A DNA stretch of 64,000 nt, taken from positions 5,315,501-5,379,500 of the forward strand of contig CP033464.1 of the NCBI GenBank assembly GCA_007833815.1, in the 5' to 3' direction. This DNA comes from Brevibacillus laterosporus (GTDB lineage: Bacteria > Bacillota > Bacilli > Brevibacillales > Brevibacillaceae). Under the pieces are notes generated by a model. It was given only the letters and a program-made list of their open reading frames with translations, did no database searches and was not told the origin of the DNA. Both the position numbers and the translations under genes were made by a program. Of the stretch, positions 1-8,764 are shown piece by piece (position 1 is the first letter of the stretch; each line of letters opens with the position of its first letter).

Positions 1-1283
1 GAGTAGTGACTCCGCTTTGCTGAGCTAGTTAAGGCTGCAACGTGCATCACTCCAGGAATTCTTGTTAAATTGTGCTCGAATCGGCGAGACGTCTCAACTC
101 CTATCCAAACCGTGCCATCATCAGACCATCCGTTAGTATAAGGAACATCTAAGGAGGCAGTGTACTGGATAGGGCTATTCTCGTTTCCGGCTGCCCAAAG
201 GAAAACAATTCCTTTGCCTCGCCTTCCCCCGGTTTGAGACAGCTCAGTGATTTTGTTTGTTACCAGAGGTATCCAATTTGTTATAGGGTCACCTCCCCAC
301 GAATTCGACAAGACGTCTATTTTGTCGGAAATGTAGGTAAGTGCTGTCAATAATTTTGAATCACTGATAGACAAGTAAGGTCCTGAGGATTGCCACTTAA
401 TTGGCAAAAGTCGGCACCCCGGAGCTGCACCGACGGTGAGCGACGCGTTTACTTCGGCTGCGATAACTCCTGCACACGAGGTTCCATGGTTGTAGTCCGA
501 TTCATACATCTTGCTTGGATCTGCGCCTATATCAATATTGGTAATAAGCCGATCTCCTTCAAAATACCCCCAACCAGCAAACTTCGCTGTCGCGTTGAAG
601 TCAGGATGGTTCAGCATGCATCCATCATCTGTGATGCCGACAACCACGTCGGAGCTACCGTAATTACCGAGAAGTTGCCAAGCCTTCTCGCATCGCGTTG
701 ACGCACGCGGATCGAAATCAGGATGAAAGAATCGAGTATGCAAGTGCCACTGCTGTAAATAAAAAGAATCCGTCGGAAGTAACAAAGCACAGGTACTCAT
801 ACGTTGGTTAAGGTCATGTTCCGCGGACTTTACGAGAGGCTCCTTTTCAGTTAAATGAACCACAAGTTTCACCGGGTTCATGTCTGTGAGGTTGGTTAGC
901 CGGAAGAGGTAATCACGATCACCGAAGACCTCTAGCATTACCAAGCCATATCGCTGGGCGAATGCAGAAACCTCTTCAGAGGAAATTGGTTCACAAAATG
1001 TAACAAAGACGCGATCGGTGATTAGGAACTCATCATTGGTATCAGCGATGTAGTAAGCGTGATGGGTAGGTGCGACATCCCTGGCTCTGGTCATTAGGTT
1101 TTCCAAATCTGTTGTCCGGGTAGTTACACGAGAAGAAGCCGACGAAACCTGTTCTGCATCTGTAATTCCCATCTTCTTCTCCAGTTCGTTCGGAAGTGCC
1201 CGAACCACAAATTGATCCGACTGCTTTCTGAGAATAATTTTTTGACCTACTCGATATGTATAGAGCTGCTGGTTCTGTGACAT
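1..1283 (-). CDS. S8 (subtilisin-like) serine peptidase, 3' end outside window
   Basis: The minus strand is open from an ATG at 1283, behind a GGAGG site, to the left edge (427 codons). The catalytic Asp is D219 in ITDDG and the catalytic His is H266 in NHGTSCAG. The AAGNENS oxyanion region follows; the Ser motif would lie beyond the window. About 200 residues precede the catalytic domain and no signal peptide is visible, so this is either an intracellular protease or one exported by another route. S8 enzymes hydrolyse peptide bonds with an Asp-His-Ser triad. The substrate is unknown. The family call is firm; the role is not. Confidence 0.88.
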   Translation of the reverse strand, partial: MSQNQQLYTYRVGQKIILRKQSDQFVVRALPNELEKKMGITDAEQVSSASSRVTTRTTDLENLMTRARDVAPTHHAYYIADTNDEFLITDRVFVTFCEPISSEEVSAFAQRYGLVMLEVFGDRDYLFRLTNLTDMNPVKLVVHLTEKEPLVKSAEHDLNQRMSTCALLLPTDSFYLQQWHLHTRFFHPDFDPRASTRCEKAWQLLGNYGSSDVVVGITDDGCMLNHPDFNATAKFAGWGYFEGDRLITNIDIGADPSKMYESDYNHGTSCAGVIAAEVNASLTVGAAPGCRLLPIKWQSSGPYLSISDSKLLTALTYISDKIDVLSNSWGGDPITNWIPLVTNKITELSQTGGRRGKGIVFLWAAGNENSPIQYTASLDVPYTNGWSDDGTVWIGVETSRRFEHNLTRIPGVMHVAALTSSAKRSHY

Positions 1284-1539
1284 GTCTTCTTCCTCCTTTA
1301 TTAGGTTATATCTTAGTGAACTCAGCTTTAATGTAACCTCCATAAAACGGAATTATTCGTATTCAGGATGTTCCGGAAGTTTTGATTTTTGGTGGGGAAA
1401 CGCAGGAATTTTTTTGTATAGAGATAGTGATGAGTCAGCTTATCAAATAAAAAAAGAACTAATCAAAGAAATCGGAACACTACAGAAAAACGTTAAACAG
1501 ACCGTATTTGGTGTGTACAAAAACAACGTAATTTTCTAA
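1282..1539 (+). CDS. Unidentified short ORF, possibly a gene fragment
   Basis: An 85-codon plus-strand frame whose ATG overlaps the start of the divergent protease gene and has no clear ribosome site. The C-terminal two thirds (SYSGCSGSFDFWWGN, then a Lys/Glu-rich helix) look protein-like, and the frame ends seven bases before a strong terminator. I do not recognise it. It may be the tail of a truncated gene. Confidence 0.25.
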   Translation: MSSSSFIRLYLSELSFNVTSIKRNYSYSGCSGSFDFWWGNAGIFLYRDSDESAYQIKKELIKEIGTLQKNVKQTVFGVYKNNVIF

Positions 1540-1545
1540 ACGCAA

Positions 1546-1584
1546 AAGAGGGTGTCCCAAAAGTAACTTTTGGGACACCCTCTT
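1546..1584. terminator. Perfect 18-bp hairpin, probable terminator
   Basis: AAGAGGGTGTCCCAAAAG and its exact reverse complement are separated by TAA. It follows the stop at 1539. The perfection and the GGGTGTCCCAAAAGT motif also resemble insertion-sequence ends, so a MITE-like relic is an alternative. Confidence 0.6.
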
Positions 1585-1790
1585 CATCTAATATAAGCAA
1601 AGTCAAATTCTACACATGTATGGAATGATGGATATTATCAAATGAGGTGTTTTGTGACAGCTCTTTTCTTTTAAGCTCGTTGAGAAGTCACAGGGGTATT
1701 ATCATATCTTTCAATTTCACCACTAGATTTGCATTGTCCTATTGATTAAATTCACCGTTATACGGATTTTGCCATGATTAATTTATTTCT

Positions 1791-1968
1791 TCATTCAAAA
1801 CGAACTTTTTCCTTGAGCATCCAGACTATATAATCGCGTATCATTTCTGTGTCCACGATTCTAACATCTCTATCTAAATCTCGAATGCCCATATACTCTA
1901 TGAAAAATCCGTAGTTTTCCTTATAACTAGCAAGTGTACGATCGCTGACACTTCTCTTTCCGTTATCT
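1791..1968 (-). pseudogene. Tyrosine recombinase N-terminal (SAM-like) domain fragment
   Basis: The minus strand reads RTLASYKENYGFFIEYMG and then DTEMIRDYIVWMLKEK before a TGA at 1791-1793. This is the pattern of the core-binding N-terminal domain of XerC-like phage integrases. The catalytic part and a start codon are missing. It is a relic at the edge of the att region. Confidence 0.5.
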
Positions 1969-1977
1969 AAAATAAAA

Positions 1978-2012
1978 ACGCTCCCTTCCGATATATTACG
2001 GAAAGAGAGCGT
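1978..2012 (-). terminator. Terminator-like hairpin beside the att remnant
   Basis: ACGCTC-CTTCCG pairs with CGGAAAGAGAGCGT, followed on the minus strand by a T-rich tail. It lies just downstream, on the minus strand, of the tRNA-derived remnant, where a tRNA operon terminator would be expected. Confidence 0.5.
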
Positions 2013-2022
2013 AAGGTTAACG

Positions 2023-2193
2023 ACCAGCGACCCCCACCCTGTCTAGAGTAGACATCGCTTTTGATATGTTCTGTTATATACGGATGAATTCTAGTAATAC
2101 CAATGTTTTACCTTCTAGCTATATGATATTTTATGATTAATTGCTGTACCTTTTGATTCATTTGGTCCCCAAATCGTCCCCATTCGTCCCCTG
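2023..2193. repeat. Partial tRNA-derived att core plus integrase-tail repeat (copy 1)
   Basis: Bases 2023-2043 are the inner part of the att core found whole at 8363. The next 150 bases are nearly identical to 8405-8546. Its right part, on the minus strand, encodes GDDLGTK-stop (stop at 2158), the usual C-terminus of Bacillales phage integrases. So a vanished minus-strand integrase once ended beside this att site. Confidence 0.65.
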
Positions 2194-2490
2194 CTCTTAC
2201 ACTAAGACAATTTATGGGAAATAAAAAGCCGATTTTTCCTACGCTAAGGATTATCGGCTTTGTTTTTATTCAATAAGATGAAAAACATATTGTTGTGATT
2301 ATAATAAAAATCACCTGATTAAATTGCAGCATTTATTGATATAGAATATAATTTTACACGTTTTTTGAATGTCAAATTTGAATATCTCAAAAAAATAAAA
2401 AACACGTCATTAAACCAAAATGTCTAATTACGTGTTTTATAAAATCAATAGTTGTGCAATTGTTTGATTTTTCGATCTGTAAATTACATG

Positions 2491-3858
2491 TTAAAGCATA
2501 AAAATGAATGTGACGCTTTTGCTCTCGATACTTTCAGCATAAATCCTGCCACCTAGCCTCTCAATAATTGTTTTTGCTATAGAGAGACCCAAACCATAAT
2601 TGCCGTTTTCATGCGTCCGCGCTGTGTCTTTACGATAAAACCTGTCGAACAGCTTTGGTAAATCCTGCTTGGTTAAGCCTTCACAACTGTTTTTAATAGA
2701 AAAGACGATACGCTTTTTTACCTTTTTTAAGCTTATTTCAATTTGTCCATTTTGTTCGGTATATTTTATTGCATTATCCAATAAAATTGTAATGACCTGT
2801 TTAATCTTATCCATATCGCTTTTTATCATTAAATCGGGTTCTATATGCTGAATAATCGTAACATTCTTCTCAAAAGCTACGGCTTCCATTGACAAGATAA
2901 CATTATTCACGGCTTGACTTATATCAAAAGAAAAATATTGCAGTTTAATTTCCGCATCATCATTCTTTGCCAAATATAAAAGTTCATTTACAAGCTTAAT
3001 CATTCGTGTTGTTTCAGCCTGGATATATTCCAGCCATTTTTTCTGGCTTTTAATTGTTTCGTCCTCGTTTGTCATCAATGCGTCATAATTAGCTGAAATA
3101 ATTGCTAAGGGTGTTTTTAATTCATGTGAGGCGTCCGCTATAAATTGTTTCTGTTTATCCCAGAAGACAGAAATAGGCTTGATAGCTCTGTTTGCAAAAT
3201 AAATACTAATTACATAAATTACAAACAGCATAACCATTCCCACAGAAAGAAACGTTATAAACAGACCTGTAAGTGTTTTGCTTGTATCAGTTACATCTAA
3301 AAATGTAATCTGAGAATTATTATTTTCCTGATTGATAACACCGGGATGGTCCACACCCCATGTTTGCCCGCCGTCTGTGGAATATTGCATAACGTCGTTT
3401 TCCGTTCTTATCATTGCGCTTCCTTTTTCAGGCGATATTTTATACATCCACTTTTTCCCGTCAATATTGATAACGGAATTATCTTTTTTATCATGCCACG
3501 CAAGTTCGGCGGCTCTTTCATATGTTTCATCTGCCATGTCGATAAAAGAGTTAATTTTTTGTATCACGCCATTATCGTCAACCTGTATATGAAATGACAT
3601 AGAGTAATCAGAGGAGATGGAGAAAGCTTGAGCGTCCATGACAGTTCCATCCATCTTCGTTATAGAATCCATTGTTACAGTTACATCTACAGGAACATCT
3701 AATGTCGGCCCGACAGATAAAGCGCTCAGTTTGTTCAGGTTTTCGCTCTGAATGTTGTTATACGTAATGAAATAAATAACAGAAAAAGCCGTTATCATCA
3801 ATACCGATATGATCGACATATTAAGTATCAAGAATTTATTGCGCACTTGTTTAAACAT
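2491..3858 (-). CDS. Two-component sensor histidine kinase with Asp-box-containing extracellular domain
   Basis: 455 residues. TM1 is about 10-32, the extracytoplasmic domain 33-197 and TM2 about 198-222. Then come a HisKA domain with the phospho-acceptor H245 in SHELKTP, an N-box at DNAIKYT (361-367), an F-box-like LFDRFYRKD and a G-box at GLGLS (422-426). It should autophosphorylate and pass phosphate to the regulator encoded 36 bp upstream. The sensor carries, at 149-167, a segment ending STDGGQTW that matches the repeat of the exported proteins encoded at 4938-5348. This suggests that sensor and small proteins share a ligand or bind one another (inference). All catalytic boxes look intact. 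Confidence 0.93.
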   Translation of the reverse strand: MFKQVRNKFLILNMSIISVLMITAFSVIYFITYNNIQSENLNKLSALSVGPTLDVPVDVTVTMDSITKMDGTVMDAQAFSISSDYSMSFHIQVDDNGVIQKINSFIDMADETYERAAELAWHDKKDNSVINIDGKKWMYKISPEKGSAMIRTENDVMQYSTDGGQTWGVDHPGVINQENNNSQITFLDVTDTSKTLTGLFITFLSVGMVMLFVIYVISIYFANRAIKPISVFWDKQKQFIADASHELKTPLAIISANYDALMTNEDETIKSQKKWLEYIQAETTRMIKLVNELLYLAKNDDAEIKLQYFSFDISQAVNNVILSMEAVAFEKNVTIIQHIEPDLMIKSDMDKIKQVITILLDNAIKYTEQNGQIEISLKKVKKRIVFSIKNSCEGLTKQDLPKLFDRFYRKDTARTHENGNYGLGLSIAKTIIERLGGRIYAESIESKSVTFIFML

Positions 3859-3894
3859 AACTAAACCACCCGCTTACCGTATCTATTTTCCGTT

Positions 3895-4569
3895 TTACTT
3901 AGACTTTAAACAATACCCCGCGCCTCGCATGGTTTGTATGGACACACATGATTTTAAACTGCTTAATTTCTTCCTTAAAAAAGAGATATACACTTCCACA
4001 TGGTTGTCCTCGGCGTCCGTTTCATAGCCCCAAATCTTTTCAATAATGCTATCTTTAGATATAATTACGCTTTGTCTTTGAATTAACAATTCCAGTAACT
4101 GGCATTCCTTCAAGGTTAATTTAAACTCGCTTTTTCTGCAACGAAGCGTAAGGATATGGGGGTTTAACTCAATATCGCCATACTTTAAAACGTTATCACA
4201 AATCAACTCGCTTTTCCTGCGCCCTAATGCCCTTAAACGCGCCAATAATTCCTCGGTTGGAAAAGGCTTGGCAAGGTAATCATCGGCACCGCTGTCAAGA
4301 CCGGTCACTTTGTCTGATGTTTCTCCTTTGGCGGTTACTAGTATAACAGGGGTATCTATACCATTCTTGCGCAATTCTTTAAGCACGGTTATTCCATTCA
4401 TTTTTGGCAACATAATATCAAGAAGGATGATATCGTATATGCCGGAAAGTCCACAATCCAAACCGTCTTCACCATTAAAAGCCAGATCAACACTGTAATG
4501 ATTCTTTTTTAAAACCTGCTCGATTGCTTCCGCCATAAACTTTTCATCTTCAACCATTAAAATTCTCAT
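3895..4569 (-). CDS. OmpR/PhoB-family response regulator
   Basis: 224 residues from the ATG at 4569, behind GGAG; an upstream in-frame start at 4587 is less well placed. The receiver domain (1-120) has acidic D8, phospho-acceptor D51 in LLDIMLPKMNG and K100 in AKPFP. A winged-helix DNA-binding domain follows (about 128-224; ends TMRGAGYCLK). First gene of the operon with the kinase. Targets may include the Asp-box genes immediately upstream, which is unproved. Confidence 0.94.
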   Translation of the reverse strand: MRILMVEDEKFMAEAIEQVLKKNHYSVDLAFNGEDGLDCGLSGIYDIILLDIMLPKMNGITVLKELRKNGIDTPVILVTAKGETSDKVTGLDSGADDYLAKPFPTEELLARLRALGRRKSELICDNVLKYGDIELNPHILTLRCRKSEFKLTLKECQLLELLIQRQSVIISKDSIIEKIWGYETDAEDNHVEVYISFLRKKLSSLKSCVSIQTMRGAGYCLKSK

Positions 4570-4671
4570 GAGCAACACTCCGACCATTATAGTAACAAAA
4601 TAGTAACAAAATAAAAACTGGATATTTTATCTTTGTTATGGATACATTATTTTCTTTCAATCATACAACTA

Positions 4672-4809
4672 TTACTTGTTTTCCATTGTTTTAGCTACTT
4701 CAGGCGCGTTTTCACTCCACGTCGGTTGATATAACTTGACGCCGTTTTCCGTTTTAACCATGACACCTATGCCTCCATTTCCACCCATAGATGGATTTTG
4801 AGATGACAT
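4672..4809 (-). pseudogene. Asp-box-like small protein, remnant
   Basis: The frame reads GVMVKTENGVKLYQ and then PTWSENAPEV, clearly related to the VKTENGVTFYSTDKGKTW repeat of the gene at 4938-5348 but lacking the STDKGK part. No signal peptide and no ribosome site precede the possible ATG at 4809; the frame stays open to 4902. It sits between the response regulator and the intact Asp-box gene. Probably a decayed paralogue, though a translated short peptide cannot be excluded. Confidence 0.4.
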
Positions 4810-4882
4810 GGTTGTTTTCTGTGTTAAAATAGTAATTGTATTATTTTCATAAAGTTTTATATAATGAGTATAATGCCGTAAA

Positions 4883-4917
4883 GCAACCATAACACTCGTC
4901 AAGTGTTATGGTTGCTA
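4883..4917 (-). terminator. Hairpin terminator of the Asp-box gene
   Basis: AGCAACCATAACACT and its exact reverse complement, loop CGTCA, 20 bp beyond the stop of the gene at 4938. The flanking TATCTATCAATAGCAACCATA is also present after the degraded copy near 49540. Confidence 0.65.
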
Positions 4918-4937
4918 TTGATAGATAGATGGAAATA

Positions 4938-5348
4938 TTACTTAGTTTTGACTTCAGGATTTGGTAACAGAAACTTGTTCCAGGTTTTCCCTTTATCTGT
5001 TGAATAAAACGTAACGCCTTTTTCACTTTTTATCATGAGTTCCACCGAGCTGTCTTTATCGCCCAAGCGGTCTTTATTGCCCAAGCCAGAATCGATTGTT
5101 GTGATGCCATCTTTCCCCATGCTGCCTTTGATTTTGCTATCTTGTTCCGCAGAAATAACTCCGTCCGGCTCTGCTTTGCTCCAGGTTTTTCCTTTGTCTG
5201 TTGAATAAAACGTAACGCCATTTTCGGTTTTTACCTGAGCAGTCATTTTTGCTCCACTTTGTGGTGTGGTCGCCGCAAAAGCCGCAGTTGGTACCAAAAC
5301 TGCTAGTGCTAACGCCCCAATCATCCATTTTGATGCTTTTTTATTCAT
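4938..5348 (-). CDS. Exported protein with two Asp-box repeats
   Basis: 136 residues from the ATG at 5348 behind GAAGGAG. A Sec signal peptide (about 1-27, MNKKASKW then ALALAVLVPTAAFA) is followed by two copies of the same unit: VKTENGVTFYSTDKGKTW near residue 40 and IKSEKGVTFYSTDKGKTW near 115. S-x-D-x-G-x-T-W is the Asp-box of BNR/sialidase-type beta-propellers, but two units are too few for a propeller. The same unit lies in the sensor domain of the adjacent kinase. A truncated copy exists at 49331. Function unknown; a ligand, co-sensor or reporter of envelope stress for that kinase is the obvious hypothesis. Confidence 0.8.
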   Translation of the reverse strand: MNKKASKWMIGALALAVLVPTAAFAATTPQSGAKMTAQVKTENGVTFYSTDKGKTWSKAEPDGVISAEQDSKIKGSMGKDGITTIDSGLGNKDRLGDKDSSVELMIKSEKGVTFYSTDKGKTWNKFLLPNPEVKTK

Positions 5349-5897
5349 TAGAATCAAACTCCTTCATAGGTAATTTTTTTGTAAGCAGTTACCTTACAAA
5401 TTTATTGTAATCCCTGGACCTTAAATGAAGCTTAAAATAAAATTTTAGTTATTTCATTATCTTCTTCCGACTCCAGTCCCGAGAATATCCCGTGCATATA
5501 TTGCAGATTTTCACTATCCTAAGAAATGTATAACAAATTTCCGAAATGCTTTTATCGTTTGTAAAAAAGCAAAGCACTAAAGGAACTTTTCTTGAGAATA
5601 TGTCTATAGTACTTGCAACCGCGCAAGCGTTCACTATAGCTTTACTAGTAACTCTTTTTCGAAAAAATAGATGAGAATCTACAAACTAAAAAACAAAAAA
5701 TGCCTTCCAACGGTTTTAAATCCGTCAGAGGGCATTGCTATGTACTTTTTATGTACTTTTCCCCGTCTCACCTACATAAATAGCCCACGTAAGAACGCAA
5801 GCCTTCAGTTCGACAGAGCTGAAATTGTTGGTTAAATAATTGAGATTGTTTAACAGTCCCACAGGCAATACATTGTATGTAAATCTAAGAGGTATCG
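5349..5897. other. Gene-poor interval
   Basis: About 550 bases with no credible gene. It holds the upstream region of the Asp-box gene and the hairpin at 5700-5735. Short frames here have no ribosome sites and resemble nothing I know. Confidence 0.5.
5700..5735 (-). terminator. Terminator of the YolD-like pseudogene
   Basis: ATGCCCTCTGACGG pairs imperfectly with CCGTTGGAAGGCAT, followed on the minus strand by TTTTTTGTTTT. A sequence very like it, split by an IS3 element, follows the lipoprotein gene at 59492. Confidence 0.6.
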
Positions 5898-6239
5898 TTA
5901 TATTTCCATGATATCCACAATATCCTCTACAGGTATCCACCAATAGTCTTCATCATTCTTTAACTTGATCTGTTTATACGTGGTATTAAATTTTTCTACC
6001 CAACCCCACGCTGTTTCGATTACTCCCCTATCCCCTTTTGTTGCTTTCCACCAGTTGATCGTATGAGCATAGTCAAACTGACGTGAGTCAACTATCCGAT
6101 AACAGAACTCGGATAGTTCATCTTCTTCAATGATCGGCTTTCCAATCAGTTTCTAATCCTCGTGAAGCTGAAATAACATCTGAGCATGTTCAGGTAAAAT
6201 AAATTTAGTTACAAGTGGATCAAGAATTTTAGAAGCCAT
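5898..6239 (-). pseudogene. YolD-like protein, nonsense-mutated copy
   Basis: The reading frame aligns throughout with the intact copies at 25463 and 58310 (ASKILDPLVTKFILPEHA at the start; a KLKNDEDYWWIPVEDIV end), but the Lys codon of HEDKKLI has become TAG. YolD-like proteins are small phage/SPbeta-type proteins linked to UV-repair polymerases; no uvrX neighbour is seen. One of four copies in the window. Confidence 0.7.
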
Positions 6240-6494
6240 TAAAACATCTCTTTGAATGCGAATATGCGTTCCTATTTCATTTCATTATAAGGAGATTATG
6301 CAATGGTTAGAAATGATATTTTCCAAATCTGGATGTTGCGGTAGTAAGTATATGACTTCAAAAATTAATAGTTCCATCTTTAGCTATCTCGTTTATATTA
6401 AAAATATAAATCATAGCAATCAAATTATTTAATTTCTAAATAATTTGACATGTATTTATAATGGAATGTACAAAGATGAACAGGGGTTGTAAAT

Positions 6495-7895
6495 TTGAAA
6501 CAATTAAAAACATTTATAGATAAACATAAGATTCAGATGGTAGATGATCTAATCAAATGCATCCAGATTCCAAGTATTAGTACCATAGATTCTTATAAAG
6601 AAGATGTTCTTTATTGTGCTCAGCATCTAAGTCAGCTTCTATTTCAAATTGGATTTGAAAATGTACAACTATTAAAGTGTAAGGGTCATCCAGCAGTTTA
6701 TGCTGATTGGCTTCATGCAAAAGGAAAGCCTACTGTACTCATTTATGGGCATTATGATGTACAACCAGTGGATCCCTTAGAAGAATGGCACTCCCATCCT
6801 TTTCAACCGGAAATTAGAGATGATTATCTTTATGGCAGAGGAGCTACAGACAATAAAGGACAACTATTTATGCAAATAAAGGCATTAGAAACACTTTTTC
6901 ATACCAATCAAACATTACCTATTAATGTAAAGCTTCTAATTGAAGGTGAGGAAGAGATTGGGAGTTCTAGCATGCCGGAAATTCTACAAGATTTCTCAGA
7001 ATTATTGATTGCTGATCTAATTGTTATCTCAGATACTGCTATGTTAGAGGAACAAGTTCCCGCTATTTGTTATGGTCTAAGAGGCTTACTAGGCTTTGAA
7101 CTATGTGTACAAGGTCCAAACAGAGATTTACATTCTGGTAGTATTTATGGAGGAACTGTACAGAACCCTATTCATGCTATAGCTCAGCTATTAAGCTCTA
7201 TGAAAGATGAAACAGGCTTTATTACAATCGAAGGCTTCTATGATAATGTAGTGGAACTTTCCGAAGAAGAACGGAAAAACTTATATTCCCTTCCTTTTTC
7301 ATCTGAAAAACTCAAAGAAGATCTTAATGTATCAAATTTATTTGGTGAAGAAGGATTTACACCTTTAGAAAGAGTTTGGGCAAGACCCACTCTAGAAGTT
7401 AATCGAATTAGCGGAGGTTATCAAGAAGAAGGTATAAAAACAATTATTCCAGCGAAAGTAACAGCCAAGATAACTTGTCGTATAGTCCCCAATCAAAGTC
7501 CTCATGATTTAAAAACATATATACAAAAACATATTGAGTCTAACACTCCACCTGGAGTAAATATAGAAATCTGTTGGGATCAGCACTCGAATCCGTACTT
7601 TATCTCACCAGATCATCCTTTGATCTTACAAGCTGCTCAATCTTTAGAGTGTGTATTTCAAAAACCTGTACAGTTTATTCGTGCAGGGGGATCAATTCCA
7701 GCAGTAGAAATGCTACACAATCAGTTTCAAATTCCTATTATCTTAATTGGATTTAGTCACTCCTCAGCTAATGTTCATTCAGCAAATGAAAACTTGTCAC
7801 TACAGAAATTTGAAAATGGTATACTGTCACTTTGCCATTATTATCTTCAATTGGGTAATGAAATTAATATAACTAAGCATGAAATAAAAATGTAG
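6495..7895 (+). CDS. M20-family metallopeptidase (dipeptidase)
   Basis: 466 residues, TTG start behind a short GGGG site. Metal ligands and catalytic residues of the M20/ArgE-DapE-CPG2 fold are visible: H86 and D88 in YGHYDVQP, D119 in GRGATDNKG, the Glu pair in EGEEEIGS (150-157), and late His residues in SHSSANVHSAN. An inserted dimerisation domain is expected in the middle. It should be a cytoplasmic di-zinc enzyme cleaving dipeptides or related amides. A TTGACA hexamer lies at 6443 but no well-spaced -10 was found. Intact, apparently monocistronic, within the first att-bounded segment; probably cargo. Confidence 0.9.
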   Translation: MKQLKTFIDKHKIQMVDDLIKCIQIPSISTIDSYKEDVLYCAQHLSQLLFQIGFENVQLLKCKGHPAVYADWLHAKGKPTVLIYGHYDVQPVDPLEEWHSHPFQPEIRDDYLYGRGATDNKGQLFMQIKALETLFHTNQTLPINVKLLIEGEEEIGSSSMPEILQDFSELLIADLIVISDTAMLEEQVPAICYGLRGLLGFELCVQGPNRDLHSGSIYGGTVQNPIHAIAQLLSSMKDETGFITIEGFYDNVVELSEEERKNLYSLPFSSEKLKEDLNVSNLFGEEGFTPLERVWARPTLEVNRISGGYQEEGIKTIIPAKVTAKITCRIVPNQSPHDLKTYIQKHIESNTPPGVNIEICWDQHSNPYFISPDHPLILQAAQSLECVFQKPVQFIRAGGSIPAVEMLHNQFQIPIILIGFSHSSANVHSANENLSLQKFENGILSLCHYYLQLGNEINITKHEIKM

Positions 7896-8099
7896 TTGCT
7901 TCTCCTCAACGTTTTTGTCCAGAATGCCAAATACCACATGCTATTGAGTATGACCATGAAACGAGTTTAGGATTTTACCATGTACACAAAACAGATATTG
8001 ACCCAATTCAATGTGTATATCACACAGATTTTTTTTATCAAGCAGTCAAATGGCAACTGATTTCCAAAAATATTATGGCCAACGTTGATCCACCTTGAT
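7896..8099 (+). pseudogene. Unidentified gene fragment with a CxxC motif
   Basis: Directly after the peptidase stop, 67 codons stay open in one frame (RFCPECQIPHAIEYDHE, later HTDFFYQAVKWQLIS) to a TGA at 8097. There is no start codon. It looks like part of a protein with a zinc-knuckle-like CPEC. I do not recognise the family. Confidence 0.3.
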
Positions 8100-8151
8100 T
8101 AGAACAAAAAGAAATTGTTACATGGAGTCTCGAACAAGCATTACAATGGAG

Positions 8152-8241
8152 TCTATAGTCATGTCATGCCCAGACATGCAAAAAGCTGCTGCTGACAACT
8201 TCGAAAAAATGATGAAACAAAAGCGACCGAAGACACTTTAG
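8152..8241 (+). pseudogene. Tyrosine integrase C-terminal fragment
   Basis: The plus strand reads YSHVMP, then after one extra base DMQKAAADNFEKMM up to a TAG. This is the usual active-site Tyr and C-terminal tail of Bacillales integrases (compare YAHVLPNIQKE at 56460). It stands 122 bp left of an att core, exactly where the integrases at 32.3 and 56.5 kb stand. Confidence 0.6.
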
Positions 8242-8311
8242 TTAAATAAAGGTTCTCAAAATGTTGTCAAGCAACCGTTGAAAGGGATCATGTTGTCAGA
8301 GTGGGAATAGA

Positions 8312-8363
8312 TAAAATAAACGTTAAAACCCCTGATTCATCAAGGATTTTAACGTTTATTTTA
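8312..8363. terminator. Bidirectional terminator-like hairpin next to att
   Basis: TAAAATAAACGTTAAAA and its exact complement flank an 18-base loop. It lies between the integrase remnant and the att core, a position also used by the hairpin at 56628. Confidence 0.6.
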
Positions 8364-8408
8364 TGGTGATCCGGATTGGGTTCGAACCAGCGACCCCCAC
8401 CCTGTCAA
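8363..8408 (-). other. tRNA-derived attachment core (att, copy 2)
   Basis: On the minus strand this reads TTGACAG, GGGTG, GGTTCGAACC (T-loop) and GGATCACCA (acceptor plus CCA): the 3' part of a tRNA from the anticodon loop on. GAC in the loop suggests tRNA-Val. No 5' half (D-arm) is adjacent, so it is a fragment left by site-specific integration. One base differs from the copies at 32353 and 56666. Confidence 0.75.
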
Positions 8409-8546
8409 GAGTAGACATCGCTTTTGATATGTTCTGTTATATACGGATGAGTTTTAGTAATATCAATGTTTTACCTTCTAGCTGTATGATATTTTATGAT
8501 TAATTACTGTACCTTTTGATTCATTTGGTCCCCAAATCGTCCCCTG
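8388..8546. repeat. att-flanking repeat with integrase tail (copy 2)
   Basis: About 160 bp nearly identical to 2023-2193, ending on the minus strand in AGDDLGTK-stop (stop at 8521). A second, minus-strand integrase therefore once faced this att site from the right. Confidence 0.65.
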
Positions 8547-8764
8547 CTCAAAATCTGATCTCCAAAACATCTTCAATAGGTAATTCAAGCACACTCTTAT
8601 CATTCTTAGAGCAGATTCTTCCAACTTGGAACGGATAAATCATTTATCAAACGTTTTTTGTTGCTCTTGACAATTCAGTGCGTTCCTGCAATCACTTACG
8701 TTTGATCCCACGCTCCGCCAATCACTCTGGCAGGGTTTTCTGTATCCTGTTCCTACATAAAATC

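Noticed and set aside
390-701. Plus-strand ORF of 103 codons
   Set aside because: Lies wholly over the catalytic region of the minus-strand S8 protease, whose motifs are unmistakable.
8363-8408. Complete tRNA gene
   Set aside because: Only the anticodon-loop-to-CCA part is present at each of the four sites; no D-arm or 5' acceptor strand lies next to it.
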